Positions 37,240 through 47,095 are shown, numbered from the stretch's first letter. The stretch is DNA of 64,000 nt from Streptomyces cathayae (GCF_029760955.1 NZ_CP121682.1:7334501-7398500); one strand, 5' to 3'. Notes: generated by a model from the sequence alone, not told the origin. Numbers and translations: made by a program.

Positions 37240-38448
37240 GTGACCACCGTCCACCCGCGCCCGGAAGAACCCGCACCGATGACCACCGCCCTGCCCCCTT
37301 CCCCGGCCCGCCAGATCGTCCCGCCCGAGGACCGGTACGCGACCGAACTCGCCTTCCTCGCCGCCCACGACGACGGACCGCGCCCGCCCGCCTGGCGGCT
37401 CACCCCCCGCGCGGTCGTCACCTTCGTCATGGGCAGCGCCGGCGGCGCCCTGAAGCTGCCCGACGACGCCGAAGCGCCCGACGGGGTGCCGCGCCGACTG
37501 GTGATCGAGGACAAGTTCGTCGGCGACCGGGCGCTGGTCGAGCGGTGCGTGGTGACCCTCGCCGGTGAGCGCGGTCTGCTGCTCGTCGGCGAACCCGGTA
37601 CCGCCAAGTCGATGCTGTCCGAACTGCTCTCCACCGCCGTGTGCGGCACCAGCGGCCTGGTCGTGCAGGGCACGGCCGGCACCACCGAGGACCAGCTCAA
37701 GTACGGCTGGAACTACGCGCTGCTGCTGGCGCAGGGCCCCACCCGGCAGGCACTCGTGCCCTCGCCCGTGCTGACCGCCATGTCCCGGGGCGCCGTCGCC
37801 CGCGTCGAGGAGATCACCCGCTGCCTGCCCGAAGTGCAGGACGCGCTGGTGTCGCTGCTCTCCGAACGGCGGATCGCCGTCCCCGAACTGGCCGGCGGCG
37901 AGGACGCCCTGGCGCACGCCGCGCCCGGCTTCAACCTCATCGCCACCGCCAACCTCCGCGACAAGGGCGTCTCCGAGATGTCCGCGGCCCTCAAGCGCCG
38001 CTTCAACTTCGAGACCGTCGGCCCCATCGGGGACCTCGACGCGGAGACCGCACTGGTGCGCGGCCAGGCGCGGGCGTCCGTGGAGCGGGCCGGCGCACCG
38101 TTCCAGGTGGACGACGCCGTCCTGGAGGCCCTGGTCACCGCGTTCCGGGACCTGCGCGAGGGCCGGTCGGCGGAGGGCTGGGAGGTGGAGCGGCCCTCGA
38201 CCGTGATGAGCACTGCGGAGGCCGTGTCCGTGGCCGGCGCGCTCGCCCTCGCCGCGGCGTACTTCCCCGGCGACCGCGACGTGCTCGGACTGCTGCCCGG
38301 CCATCTGCTCGGCGTGGTCCGCAAGGACGACCCCGCCGACGCCGCCCGGCTGCGCGGCTACTGGGACGGACCCGTCCGGCGCCGCGCCGAACAGGGGTCC
38401 GCCACCTGGCGCACCCTGTGGGACCTGCGTACGGTCCTGGAGGGCTGA
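37240..38448 (+). CDS. MoxR-type AAA+ ATPase, YehL subfamily
   Basis: This 402-residue ATPase has Walker A GEPGTAKS (residues 117-124) and an unusual Walker B, VARVEEITR (Glu190-Glu191 in place of Asp-Glu). It also has the sensor-like ATANLRDKG and the arginine-finger region ALKRRFNFE. The VEE(I/L)TR form followed by PEVQDALVSLLSERRIAVPEL is, as I recall, normal for the YehL branch of MoxR, so the Asp-to-Glu change is not a defect. MoxR ATPases act as chaperones with vWA proteins, often loading metal into or remodelling a client. The vWA partner is encoded next (5 bp gap). The start GTG 37240 gives the full length; ATG 37279 is the alternative. Confidence 0.93.
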   Translation: MTTVHPRPEEPAPMTTALPPSPARQIVPPEDRYATELAFLAAHDDGPRPPAWRLTPRAVVTFVMGSAGGALKLPDDAEAPDGVPRRLVIEDKFVGDRALVERCVVTLAGERGLLLVGEPGTAKSMLSELLSTAVCGTSGLVVQGTAGTTEDQLKYGWNYALLLAQGPTRQALVPSPVLTAMSRGAVARVEEITRCLPEVQDALVSLLSERRIAVPELAGGEDALAHAAPGFNLIATANLRDKGVSEMSAALKRRFNFETVGPIGDLDAETALVRGQARASVERAGAPFQVDDAVLEALVTAFRDLREGRSAEGWEVERPSTVMSTAEAVSVAGALALAAAYFPGDRDVLGLLPGHLLGVVRKDDPADAARLRGYWDGPVRRRAEQGSATWRTLWDLRTVLEG

Positions 38449-38453
38449 CCGCC

Positions 38454-41400
38454 GTGTCCCTCTCCCACCGGGCCGCCCACGAGGGCCCGCCCGTCCCGCC
38501 CGACGAGGCGCTCGCCGCCCTCACCGGCCCGTCCGCGCCCTACCTCGTCGGCGTACGGCACCACGCGCCCTCCCTGGCCGCGGCCCTGCCCGCGCTGCTG
38601 GACGAGGCGAAGCCACAGGTGCTGCTCGTCGAACTGCCCGCCGAGATGCAGCAGTGGCTGCCCTGGCTGGGACACGAGGAGACACGGGCCCCGGTGGCGC
38701 TCGCCGCCGCCCCCGTCGACGGGGGCGGGGGCGGCGGGGGACCGGCGTTCTACCCGTTCGCCGACTTCTCGCCCGAACTGGCCGCCGTGCGCTGGGCCGC
38801 CCGGCACGACGTACCGGTGGTCGCCTGCGACCTGCCGCTCGCCGACCCCGCCTGGGCCGAGGGACGGCGGGCCGCCGCGACGGGGGCCGGCGGCCCCGGG
38901 CTCGCCACCGCGGTGCGTTCCCGCCTGACGGGCCGCCCGGGGGACGACCTGTGGGACCGGCTCGTGGAGGCGACCGCCCCCGGTTCCCCGCCCGAGGCGC
39001 TGCGCCGGGCCGCCCTGCTCACCGGGTGGGCCCTGCGGGAGGACGCGGCCGCCTCGGGCGGCGTGCCGGAACTGGACCTGCGGCGTGAGAGCTGGATGCG
39101 GGCCCGGCTCGCCGAAGCCACCGCACGGGGCGAGCGGGCCGCCGCGGTGGTGGGAGCCTTCCACGCCCCGGCGCTGCTGCGGCCGGACGCCGGCGAGGAC
39201 ACGGCACCGGACCGGGACCCGGGGAGGCCCGGGTGGACCACCTCGCTGATCCCGTACACCTACGCGCTCCTCGACGAGCGGTCCGGCTACCCGGCGGGCA
39301 TCCGGGACCCCGAGTGGCAGGACATGGTCCTGCGCGCGGGGGGAGACCCGGAGGCACTCGAGGAGGCGCTGACCCGGGCGGCCGTACGCATCTGCGCCGA
39401 ACTGCGCGGACTCGGACACCCCTCCGGACCCGCCGACGCACGGGAGATCAGCCGGCTCGCCTCGGACCTCGCCCGGCTGCGCGGCCTGCCCGCGGCCGGC
39501 CGGGGCGAACTGGTCGAGGCCGTACAGACGGTGCTCGCGCAGGGGGAGCCGTACGGGAGGGGACGGGCCGTGGCGCGGGCGATGGAACGCGTCCTCGTCG
39601 GCACCCGCAGCGGGCGCCCCGCCGCGCGGGCGCCGCGCAGCGGCCTCGCCCCCGCGGTCGAGGCCGAGGCGGCGCTGCTGGGCCTGCCCGGCCCGGAGAC
39701 GGACGGCCACAGCCCCGGTCCCGCACGGGACCTGCGGCTGGACCCGCTGCGCTCCGACCTGGACCGGCGCCGTGAACTGCTGCTGCGCCGGCTGGCGGTG
39801 TGCGGGGTTCCCTACGGGGAGGCCAGGGAGGTCGTCGGCGCGGGCGGCGCCGAAGCCCGCACCTCCCGCTGGGAGGTGCGCTGGACACCCGCCACGGCGG
39901 CCGTGCTCACCGCGGCCGGCATCCGCGGAGTCACCGCCGCGCAGGCCGCCGAAGGCGTGCTGCGGGAACGGAGGCACCAGGAGCGCGACGAGGGCGGGCC
40001 GACGGCCGCGCAGGCCCTCGAAGGGCTCGTACAGGCGGCGGAGTGCGGCCTGAACGGGCTCGCGGACGAACGGCTCGGCGATGTCGCCGACGTCCTGCCA
40101 GGAGCCGGAACCCTGCCGGAACTCCTCGCCGGCCTGGCCCTGCTCGACCGGCTGCGGGCCGGTCATGTACCCGGCCTCGGCTGCGACACGGACCGTGAGG
40201 CCCGGGCGGCCGCCGTCGGGCAACTGCTCACCGCGGCGGCGGTACGGCAGGTGGACGGCCTGACCGGATCCGAGGACCTGGCCGACGCCCACGCCCTGCT
40301 CGAACTCGCCCACCGGGCCGACCTGCTGGGCGGCATCCGGCTCGCCGACGCCCTGGACCGCCTGTCCGCCGACGGCTCCCCGCTGATGCGCGGCGCCGCC
40401 GGAGCCGTCCGCGTCCTGCTCGGGCACGAGGACGCGCGGACCTTCGGCGACCGCGTGGCCTCCTGGATCGACGGGGCCACCGACCCCGACTCCCGTACCG
40501 CGCTCACCGCCCGGATCGGCGGACTGCTGTCCGCCGCGGGCCCGCTGCTGGAGACGGCGGAGCCCGCGCTGGAGCCCCTGCTCACCCGGGTGACCGAGCT
40601 GCCCGACCGGGAGTTCCTCGACCGGCTCCCCGCGCTGCGCGGCGGCTTCGACACCCTGAGCCCCGCGGCCCGCGACCGGCTCCTCGCCGCCGTCGACGAG
40701 CGCCTCGGCACCGCGCACATCGCCGACACCGACGGCGTCGACCCGGCCGCACTCGCCGCCTGGACCGCGGCGGACTTCACGGCCCGCGAGAGGCTGCGGT
40801 CACTGGGCCTGGTGACGGATCCCTCCCCGGCTCCGGCCGAAGACACCCCGCCGGACGGCACACCGCGGAACCCGGGGAGCGACGCCCCGCAGCAGCACAC
40901 GCCGAGCGCTGTGCCACAGCCCCCGCCGGAGCCCGGACGGGCGCCCGAACCGGGTGTCACAACCCGCCCCGCAGCGGCTGCCGGCCCCGAACCGGACACC
41001 AGGCCCGGCCCCGCGGCGCGGCCGGGACCGCAAGGGACCGCCCGGCCTGGTGCGGAAGACACTGCGCATTCGCCCGGAACGGGCCCCGGGGCGGATGCGG
41101 TGTCCGAACCCGGGGTGCGTCCCACGGCGCCGTCCGGGACACGGGGCGCGGTGCCGTCGGGGCCGGCCGTCACGGCGCCACGAGGACAGGGGCGCGACGC
41201 GCGCACCGCACCGGGTGCCGTGGTGCGGCCCGGACCCGGGGGCGCCCTGGTGGGCGGGGTCCACCCGGCGGGGGCCGGGGACACCTTCCTTGCTCCCGCC
41301 GACCGCTGGCGCCTCCTCCTCGGCCGTCGTACCGACACGCTGCCGTCGTCCGCCGCGCCGCTCGCGACCGCGCTGGACGAGCTGTACGGCAGCGGACGCG

Positions 41401-42392
41401 GTGAGGGCAGCCGGGGCAGTCTCGCGGGCCGGGGAACCGGCGGGGGACGCCAGGCGCCGTATCCCGGGGTGCGGGAATGGTCGGAGGAACTGGCCGCGCT
41501 GTTCGGGCCGGGTATCCGCGAGGAGGTCCTGGCGGCGGCCGCCGCGTCCGGCCGCACCGACGTCCTCACCGAACTGGACGCGGACGCGGCGCGCCCCTCG
41601 GTGGACCTGCTGCGCACCGTACTGCGGCACGCGGGCGGCCTGCCCGAGGCCCGGCTGGCCGCACTGCGTCCGCTCGTACGGCGGTTGGTCGACGCGCTGG
41701 CCCGGCAACTGGCCACCCGGCTGCGCCCCGCCCTGCACGGCACGACCCTGCCCCGCCCCAGCAGACGGCCCGGCGGCGGCCTGGACCTGCCCCGCACCCT
41801 GCGGGCCAACCTCGCCACCGCGCGCCGCGGCCCGGACGGAACGGTACGGGTGATCCCCGAACGGCCGGTCTTCCGCACCCGGGGCCGCCGGGCCGCCGAC
41901 TGGCGGCTGATCCTGGTCACGGACGTGTCGGGTTCCATGGAGGCGTCCACGGTGTGGGCCGCGCTGACCGCCTCGGTGCTGGCCGGGGTGCCGACCCTCT
42001 CCACCCACTTCCTGGCCTTCTCCACGGAGGTCATCGACCTCACCGGGCACGTGGACGATCCGCTGTCCCTGCTGCTGGAGGTCAGCGTCGGCGGCGGTAC
42101 CCACATCGCCGCCGGCCTGCGGCACGCGCGTGAGCTCGTCACCGTGCCGTCCCGCACCCTCGTCGTGGTCGTCAGCGACTTCGAGGAGGGCTATCCGCTC
42201 GGCGGTCTGCTCGCCGAGGTCCGCGCGCTGGTCTCGGCCGGCTGCCACGTCCTGGGCTGCGCGAGCCTCGACGACACCGGCCGGCCCCGCTACTCCACGG
42301 GGGTCGCCGGTCGGCTCGTCGCCGCGGGCATGCCCGTCGCCGCCCTTAGTCCGCTCGAACTCGCCCGCTGGGTAGGGGAGAAGATCGCATGA
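38454..42392 (+). CDS. DUF5682 protein fused to a von Willebrand factor A domain
   Basis: This 1312-residue fusion opens (residues about 20-280) with a DUF5682/TraB-like domain: YLVGVRHHAPSLAAALPALL and PQVLLVELPAEMQQ. Helical repeats fill the middle. A Pro/Gly/Ala-rich low-complexity linker follows (about 790-940), then a vWA domain from about 1145. The MIDAS motif is intact: DVSGSMEAS, the Thr in GGGTHIAAGL and the Asp in VVVVSDFEEGYPLGG. It should therefore bind a metal and a partner. In E. coli the equivalent pieces (YehM and YehP, by my recollection) are separate genes; here they are joined. GTG 38454 starts 5 bp after the MoxR stop, and the stop overlaps the SWIM gene (ATGA). Confidence 0.88.
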   Translation: MSLSHRAAHEGPPVPPDEALAALTGPSAPYLVGVRHHAPSLAAALPALLDEAKPQVLLVELPAEMQQWLPWLGHEETRAPVALAAAPVDGGGGGGGPAFYPFADFSPELAAVRWAARHDVPVVACDLPLADPAWAEGRRAAATGAGGPGLATAVRSRLTGRPGDDLWDRLVEATAPGSPPEALRRAALLTGWALREDAAASGGVPELDLRRESWMRARLAEATARGERAAAVVGAFHAPALLRPDAGEDTAPDRDPGRPGWTTSLIPYTYALLDERSGYPAGIRDPEWQDMVLRAGGDPEALEEALTRAAVRICAELRGLGHPSGPADAREISRLASDLARLRGLPAAGRGELVEAVQTVLAQGEPYGRGRAVARAMERVLVGTRSGRPAARAPRSGLAPAVEAEAALLGLPGPETDGHSPGPARDLRLDPLRSDLDRRRELLLRRLAVCGVPYGEAREVVGAGGAEARTSRWEVRWTPATAAVLTAAGIRGVTAAQAAEGVLRERRHQERDEGGPTAAQALEGLVQAAECGLNGLADERLGDVADVLPGAGTLPELLAGLALLDRLRAGHVPGLGCDTDREARAAAVGQLLTAAAVRQVDGLTGSEDLADAHALLELAHRADLLGGIRLADALDRLSADGSPLMRGAAGAVRVLLGHEDARTFGDRVASWIDGATDPDSRTALTARIGGLLSAAGPLLETAEPALEPLLTRVTELPDREFLDRLPALRGGFDTLSPAARDRLLAAVDERLGTAHIADTDGVDPAALAAWTAADFTARERLRSLGLVTDPSPAPAEDTPPDGTPRNPGSDAPQQHTPSAVPQPPPEPGRAPEPGVTTRPAAAAGPEPDTRPGPAARPGPQGTARPGAEDTAHSPGTGPGADAVSEPGVRPTAPSGTRGAVPSGPAVTAPRGQGRDARTAPGAVVRPGPGGALVGGVHPAGAGDTFLAPADRWRLLLGRRTDTLPSSAAPLATALDELYGSGRGEGSRGSLAGRGTGGGRQAPYPGVREWSEELAALFGPGIREEVLAAAAASGRTDVLTELDADAARPSVDLLRTVLRHAGGLPEARLAALRPLVRRLVDALARQLATRLRPALHGTTLPRPSRRPGGGLDLPRTLRANLATARRGPDGTVRVIPERPVFRTRGRRAADWRLILVTDVSGSMEASTVWAALTASVLAGVPTLSTHFLAFSTEVIDLTGHVDDPLSLLLEVSVGGGTHIAAGLRHARELVTVPSRTLVVVVSDFEEGYPLGGLLAEVRALVSAGCHVLGCASLDDTGRPRYSTGVAGRLVAAGMPVAALSPLELARWVGEKIA

Positions 42393-44164
42393 GCCCGGAC
42401 CTCCCTCCGGTCGTCCCGTCCGTCACCGCCGAACTCGTCGGGGCGCTCTCGGCCCGGCTCCGCAAGCGCCTCGACGCGGGCGTCACCAAGCTCCTGGCGC
42501 GTCCGGTCACCCGGGACGGCGACACCGTACGGATCTCCGTCGACGACGAGACCGACGTCGTCCTGCACGCACCCAGTGGAGCGGTCACCGGCGCGGACGC
42601 GATCCGCTGCGGATGTCTGCTGGCCCCCGCCTGCCTGCACCGCGCCGCGGCCGCCTCGGCGGCGCCGGTCGCCGACGGCACCGCGGACCGGGACCCGGAT
42701 CCCGACGGGGCCACCGGCACCCGGGACGGGACGGCACAGGCGGACCGTCCGAACGCGGAGTCCGAACCCGAGACCGCGACCCCCGCCCAGCACGCCGCCG
42801 CCCGCGCGGTGTTCGACGCGGCCGCCGCCGTCCTGGAGGCCGGTACGGACGGCTCCGGTGCCGTGCTCCAGGCGGAGCTTCTGCACGCCGCGCACACCGC
42901 CCGCCTCGCGGGTCTCCCACGGGCCTGCGCCGCGGCCGTCTCCGTGGTGAGTGCGGTCCGGGCGGCCCGCACCGCCGACCCCGCCTACCGGCTCACCGGC
43001 CTCGCCGACGCGCTCGCCGGTGTCCTCGGCGTCGCCCACCGCCTCCCGCACGCCACCGGCCGCGAACTGACCGACCTGCGGGGCACGGCCCGGCAGCCGT
43101 ACCGCCCCGACGGCTCCCTGCGCCTGTACGGGATCTTCTCCGAACCCGTCCTCACGGCCACCGGCTACGCGGGCGCGGTCACCTGGACCGCCGACGCCGA
43201 CGGACGCCTGTACACGGTGTCCGACGTGGCACCCGGCGGACCCGCCCGGGCGACCGGCGCCGCCGACCGGGCCGTACGCATCGGCGACACCGCCCTGACC
43301 CACCGTGAACTGTCCCGTGCCGGGCTGGCCGTGTCCGGCGCCACCGTCTCCCCGGCCGGCCGCCTCGGCGCGGGCGCCGGCGTACGGGCGGTCCGCGCGT
43401 CCGGCGCGGCCTGGCGCGACGCACCGCTGGACCGGCTGTGGGCCGTGCCCCCCGCCGAACAAGTGACCCGGGCACTGAGCGGCGCGCAGGACCTGCTGTT
43501 CCTCGAGGTGACCCTCACCGGCACGGTGCGCGAGGCGACGGGCGACTGTCTGCTCGCCGACTGCGCGGGCGTGCCCCTGCGCCTGACCACCGCCCACGAC
43601 GACCCCGCACTGCCCTGCCGCGACAACCTCCGCCTGCTCGCCGCCGCCGGTGGCAGCCGGCTGCGGATCGTCGCACGCCTGGTGCCCGGACCGCATCCCC
43701 GTGCCCTGCTGCTCGCCACCGAACACCCCACCGACCCCGCGGCCCGGGTGGACCTCGGCCTGGACCGCCTCCAGCACGCCGATCTGCCCCCTGGGGCCCT
43801 CGCGCCACCGGCCACGGACGCCGCCACCGGGGACGAGGCCCCGCTGCACCTGCTGCGCCGCCGCGTCCACCAGGCGGTGCCGGGGGGCCGCCGGGTCCTC
43901 ACTCTCGCCGGGAACGCACCGGGCGATTCCGCCCGACTGCGCCGTCTCGGCCTCGCCACGGCGGCCGACCTCCTCGACGACCTCCACGCCGCCGCCGCGG
44001 ACCGCGCCCGAGACACCTTCGGCCGTCTGCTCCCGGCCGACACGGGCCGCTTCGCCCGGTCCTGGCTCGCCGCGGCCGTCTACACCGACCTGGTCGAACA
44101 GGCACTGTGCGCCCACGCCTGGGGAGCCGCCGCCGACGAGGAGGCCCCACCGGCCAGGACCTGA
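42389..44164 (+). CDS. SWIM zinc-finger protein of the MoxR/vWA operon
   Basis: This 591-residue protein has the SWIM signature CxC-x5-CxH at residues 74-84 (RCGCLLAPACLHR), preceded by short beta-strands (TVRISVDDETDVVLHAPSGA) typical of SWIM domains. The rest is Ala-rich and has no named domain; two repeated motifs of the kind YxxxSDVAPGGPARA and LADCAGVPLRL suggest beta structure. SWIM domains bind DNA or proteins. A SWIM protein (YehQ) accompanies YehL-type MoxR systems. The ATG at 42389 overlaps the previous stop. It ends the operon; a hexanucleotide repeat begins two bases after its TGA. Confidence 0.88.
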   Translation: MSPDLPPVVPSVTAELVGALSARLRKRLDAGVTKLLARPVTRDGDTVRISVDDETDVVLHAPSGAVTGADAIRCGCLLAPACLHRAAAASAAPVADGTADRDPDPDGATGTRDGTAQADRPNAESEPETATPAQHAAARAVFDAAAAVLEAGTDGSGAVLQAELLHAAHTARLAGLPRACAAAVSVVSAVRAARTADPAYRLTGLADALAGVLGVAHRLPHATGRELTDLRGTARQPYRPDGSLRLYGIFSEPVLTATGYAGAVTWTADADGRLYTVSDVAPGGPARATGAADRAVRIGDTALTHRELSRAGLAVSGATVSPAGRLGAGAGVRAVRASGAAWRDAPLDRLWAVPPAEQVTRALSGAQDLLFLEVTLTGTVREATGDCLLADCAGVPLRLTTAHDDPALPCRDNLRLLAAAGGSRLRIVARLVPGPHPRALLLATEHPTDPAARVDLGLDRLQHADLPPGALAPPATDAATGDEAPLHLLRRRVHQAVPGGRRVLTLAGNAPGDSARLRRLGLATAADLLDDLHAAAADRARDTFGRLLPADTGRFARSWLAAAVYTDLVEQALCAHAWGAAADEEAPPART

Positions 44165-44166
44165 CC

Positions 44167-44202
44167 GACCCGGACCCGGACCCGGACCCGGACCCGGACC
44201 CG
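44167..44202. repeat. Tandem hexanucleotide repeat (GACCCG)6
   Basis: Six perfect copies of GACCCG start two bases after the SWIM-protein stop. Being a multiple of three, the tract would read through without frame change if translation continued. It may vary in copy number by slippage; no function is evident. Confidence 0.85.
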
Positions 44203-45094
44203 ACCGATGGGGCCCACCGGCCCTCCCGCTCCCCGACACCCACAGTTCGGCCTCGGCTTCGGCTTCGGTGCTCTCCGGGCCAGGCCGACCGCGGTACGGG
44301 TCCGATGGGAACCACTCAGTGAACACGTCCCACCACAGATACCGGATGGCCTCCGGGACCGGCCCCGAAGCGGTGAACACCGCCCAGGTGCCGACCGGGA
44401 CGGGCAGTACGGCCGCGCGCCCGGCTGCGCCCTCGCCGGGCCCCTCGCCGCCCCGGCCCCGCAACGAGGACGAGCAGGCGCGCGACTACGCCAAGGACAC
44501 CCTGCCGCAGGCGCTGCCGCTGCCCCTGCGTGACCGCCCCGGCCACCCCGCAGCGGCCCGGCGCGAACTCGAACCCGTGAAGGCGGTCGTGCCGCTCGGG
44601 GCGGAACCCCGAGCGTCCACCGACCCGGAAGGCGAGGCCCCGCCTGTCCGGCGGACAGGGAACGCGACACGGACGGTACGGGAGCACCCTGCTCCTCCCG
44701 CAGCAGTGGCCGGTCGGCGAGGTCCCGCAGCAACTGCCGGTCGTGCCTCGTCGAGCAGCCCGAGCGCCGAGAGGGAGGCGGCCCACGCGGCGGACGTCAG
44801 GGTGCCGACGGTCTCGCCCACCACGGCGATCCGTGACCGGGCAGCGACAAGGTTTCCGGGGTGGTGTCGGGATTCAACGGATGCTCCGCAGCTCGCGGCG
44901 GAGCCGGGCAGCGGAGAAAGCCCCCGGCGGGAACCGGAACGGCGAGCACGGGTTCAGCAGGAAGGACGCCGCCGTCAGCGGGCGGAGCGGACCTTCCACG
45001 ACCAGACAACCCCGTGCCGTACGGCCGGGCTGACAGGACCGGCTCCCTCGGCGCGTCCGGGTCACGGACCGGGGCAGCACGGGGCACCAGCAGA
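44203..45094. other. Stretch with no intact gene, perhaps a decayed one
   Basis: Nearly 900 bp with open frames on both strands but no domain. On the minus strand a plausible peptide can be pieced together only with frame changes: MVGETVGTLTSAAWAASLSA and LGLLDEA near 44740-44824, then RHDRQLLRDLADRPLLREEQ near 44675-44740. Such a pattern fits a decayed gene, but I cannot name it. On the plus strand, frames near 44460-44600 (DEQARDYAKDTLPQALPLPL) also look partly coding. Nothing here is firm. Confidence 0.35.
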
Positions 45095-45547
45095 ATGACG
45101 TCCATGGCATCCGACTTCCGAACCTCCGACGGCACCCAGGGCAATGCGATACGGAGGCGCCTCGCGGCGGCCGTGGCCGTGCCGGTCGTCATCGGCGCGG
45201 GACTGGGGCTCAGGGCCGTGGCGACGGGAGACGTGGCCAAGTACGGCGGGGACGCCCTGTACACCCTCCTGATGCTCGCCCTCGTCGTCCTGGTCGCACC
45301 ACGGACGACGCCGCCGAGAGCCGCCGGAGTCGCGCTGGCCGTCAGCTGGGGCATCGAATTCCTGCAACTCACCGGGCTGCCGGCGGAGCTCGCACGGCAC
45401 AGCACCGCCGCCCGTCTGGTCCTCGGTTCCACGTTCAACGCACCGGACCTGTTCTGGTACGCGGTCGGCGCGGCCGCCGGCTGGCTCGTGATGAGGGGAT
45501 GCGCGGCACCGCGGCGGGACGCGTCACTTGACGAGACCGACGCCTGA
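45095..45547 (+). CDS. DUF2809 membrane protein
   Basis: This 150-residue protein has four predicted membrane segments (LAAAVAVPVVIGAGLGLRAV; GGDALYTLLMLALVVLVAP; AAGVALAVSWGIEFLQLTGL; DLFWYAVGAAAGWLVMRG). The pattern KYGGDALYTLL, GIEFLQL and RLVLGSTFNAPDLFWYAVG is that of DUF2809 proteins, distantly VanZ-like. The function is unknown. Start ATG 45095 has a weak ribosome-binding site; ATG 45104 is the alternative. It is followed by a gap of about 280 bp holding a short CACCCT/AGGGTG hairpin near 45738. Confidence 0.8.
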   Translation: MTSMASDFRTSDGTQGNAIRRRLAAAVAVPVVIGAGLGLRAVATGDVAKYGGDALYTLLMLALVVLVAPRTTPPRAAGVALAVSWGIEFLQLTGLPAELARHSTAARLVLGSTFNAPDLFWYAVGAAAGWLVMRGCAAPRRDASLDETDA

Positions 45548-45829
45548 CCGCCTCCACGAGAAGCACCGCCATGCCCGCAGCGGCCCGCCACCGCCAGAGC
45601 GGCCGACGCAACCGACGCGGCCGGCACCGCGCCCGCCAGCCCCCCCACCCACCCGTACGAACGTCCTCCACGCGGAATGCCGGTCGCTGTCGTCACGGCC
45701 GCGAAGCCTTCCCTCCCCGTCGCCCCCGTCACGCACCCTCACAAGGGTGATGGAGTGTGCGCCCACCTGACGGGCGGGTCACCATGGCAAGGAGCGGGGG
45801 CCGTCTCGTCGTTCCGGAGGACTCCCACG

Positions 45830-47095
45830 GTGGACATCCTGCTGCCGGTCCTGTTCGCGGTGGGTGCAGCACTGAGCAACGCCCTCGCGACCGTCCTCCA
45901 GCGCAAGGCGGCCCTGGGCGTTCCACGCTCCGACAAGCTGCGGGCGGGACTCATGCTCGATCTGCTGCGGCGCCCCGTCTGGCTCATCGGCATCTCCGCC
46001 GTCATCACCGCGGCGGCCTGTCAGGCCGTGGCCCTCGCGACGGGACCGATGACGATCGTTCAGCCGCTCCTCGTACTGGAACTGCCGCTCGCCCTGGTCA
46101 TCGCCACGCTGCTGCTCCAAGGGGGGCTCTCCCGCTCCGGCTGGGCGGCGGTGTGCGCCGTGGTGACAGGGCTCGCCGTGGCCCTGCTCGCTGCTTCACC
46201 GGCGGGAAACCGCACCCATGCGCCCATGGACCGATGGCTCCCGGCACTCGCCGTGTGCACCGCCCTGCTCGTCGGCCTCGTACTCACCGGACTCCGCAGG
46301 CCGGAGGGCCGGGGGCGTGCCGCGTGCTTCGGGCTGGCCACCGCCGTCTCGTACGCGGTGACGGCGGCGCTGATGAAGACATCGATGCACACACTCGACG
46401 ACGGCGGTGTCACCGCCTTCCTCACCACTTGGCAGACCTACGGCTTCGCCCTCTTCGGCGCGGCCGCCCTGTTCTTCCTCGAGAACGCGATGCAGGCCGG
46501 ACCACTCGTCACGTCCCAGCCCGCGATCACACTCGGTGACGCCGGTGTGAGCCTGGCCCTCGGAATCACGATCTACGCCGAGTACGTGCGCGGGGGCTGG
46601 TGGCTCCCGCTCCAACTGCTCGGTGTCGCACTCATCGTCGGGGGCGTGCTGGCCCTCTCGAAGCTGCCGCTCGCCCGTGCCCTGAGCAGCGAGGACCGGA
46701 AGCCGCCCCCCGCCGAGACACCGCGAGGTGCCACATGGCGTCCATGGCGCGCCGGTACGCGGAGCGGGTGCCGAGGCGGTCGGGCAGGTGCATCAGGACG
46801 AACCGGGCGTGGATCAGATGCCACGGCGACGGCCGCCGCGGCCAGAGTCCGGGCAGCTCCGGACATATCGCGTCCGCGCCCACGGCACGGTCCACCGACC
46901 AGGAACCCGGGCCGGTCATCGCCAGGACCAGCGCCAGGGCCCGTACCGGAATATCCCGCCCGCCGACGCCGTTCCACCCCCATGCCGGCATGCCCGAGTC
47001 AAGCGGAAGGAGCACCTCATGGCACGCAGCACAGCGCGGCCCGTCGTCAGGCTGAAGTCGGCAGCCGGTACGGGAGTCACCTACGTGACCCGTAA
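45830..47095 (+). CDS. EamA/DMT-like transporter with an abnormal C-terminal extension
   Basis: About 290 residues form a DMT-family membrane protein with roughly nine or ten helices ([74 protein letters not shown]). The GTG at 45830 has GGAGG at 45816-45820. Residues after about 290 (from [11 protein letters not shown]) are Arg/Pro/Gly-rich, have no helices and run on over a decayed methyltransferase segment and into the first 77 bases of rpmG. The natural end was probably near residue 290, and the stop has been lost by recombination. Transporters of this form (with [16 protein letters not shown]) are common in actinomycetes; the substrate is unknown. Confidence 0.8.
   Translation: MDILLPVLFAVGAALSNALATVLQRKAALGVPRSDKLRAGLMLDLLRRPVWLIGISAVITAAACQAVALATGPMTIVQPLLVLELPLALVIATLLLQGGLSRSGWAAVCAVVTGLAVALLAASPAGNRTHAPMDRWLPALAVCTALLVGLVLTGLRRPEGRGRAACFGLATAVSYAVTAALMKTSMHTLDDGGVTAFLTTWQTYGFALFGAAALFFLENAMQAGPLVTSQPAITLGDAGVSLALGITIYAEYVRGGWWLPLQLLGVALIVGGVLALSKLPLARALSSEDRKPPPAETPRGATWRPWRAGTRSGCRGGRAGASGRTGRGSDATATAAAARVRAAPDISRPRPRHGPPTRNPGRSSPGPAPGPVPEYPARRRRSTPMPACPSQAEGAPHGTQHSAARRQAEVGSRYGSHLRDP
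46728..46825 (-). pseudogene. Methyltransferase fragment
   Basis: The minus strand reads [20 protein letters not shown], then [13 protein letters not shown]. The phrase [14 protein letters not shown] is characteristic of class I SAM-dependent methyltransferases after the acidic loop. No SAM-binding GxGxG motif or further domain is found on either side, so it is a short fragment. It lies inside the extended tail of the transporter gene. Confidence 0.5.

Noticed and set aside
33255..37700. A 1481-residue open frame on the minus strand across the giant protein gene
   Set aside because: It is the mirror frame of strongly GC-biased coding DNA: Gly/Val/Arg/Ala-rich, no domain, and the plus-strand frame has normal codon use, coupling and length.
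37240..38448. MoxR ATPase inactivated by Asp-to-Glu in Walker B
   Set aside because: VEE(I/L)TR appears to be the normal form of the YehL subfamily; Walker A, sensor and arginine finger are intact.
44203..45094. A long plus-strand gene continuing from the SWIM gene to 45098
   Set aside because: Its residues are Pro/Arg/Ala-rich with no motif, and it overlaps the SWIM gene and the DUF2809 start in another frame.
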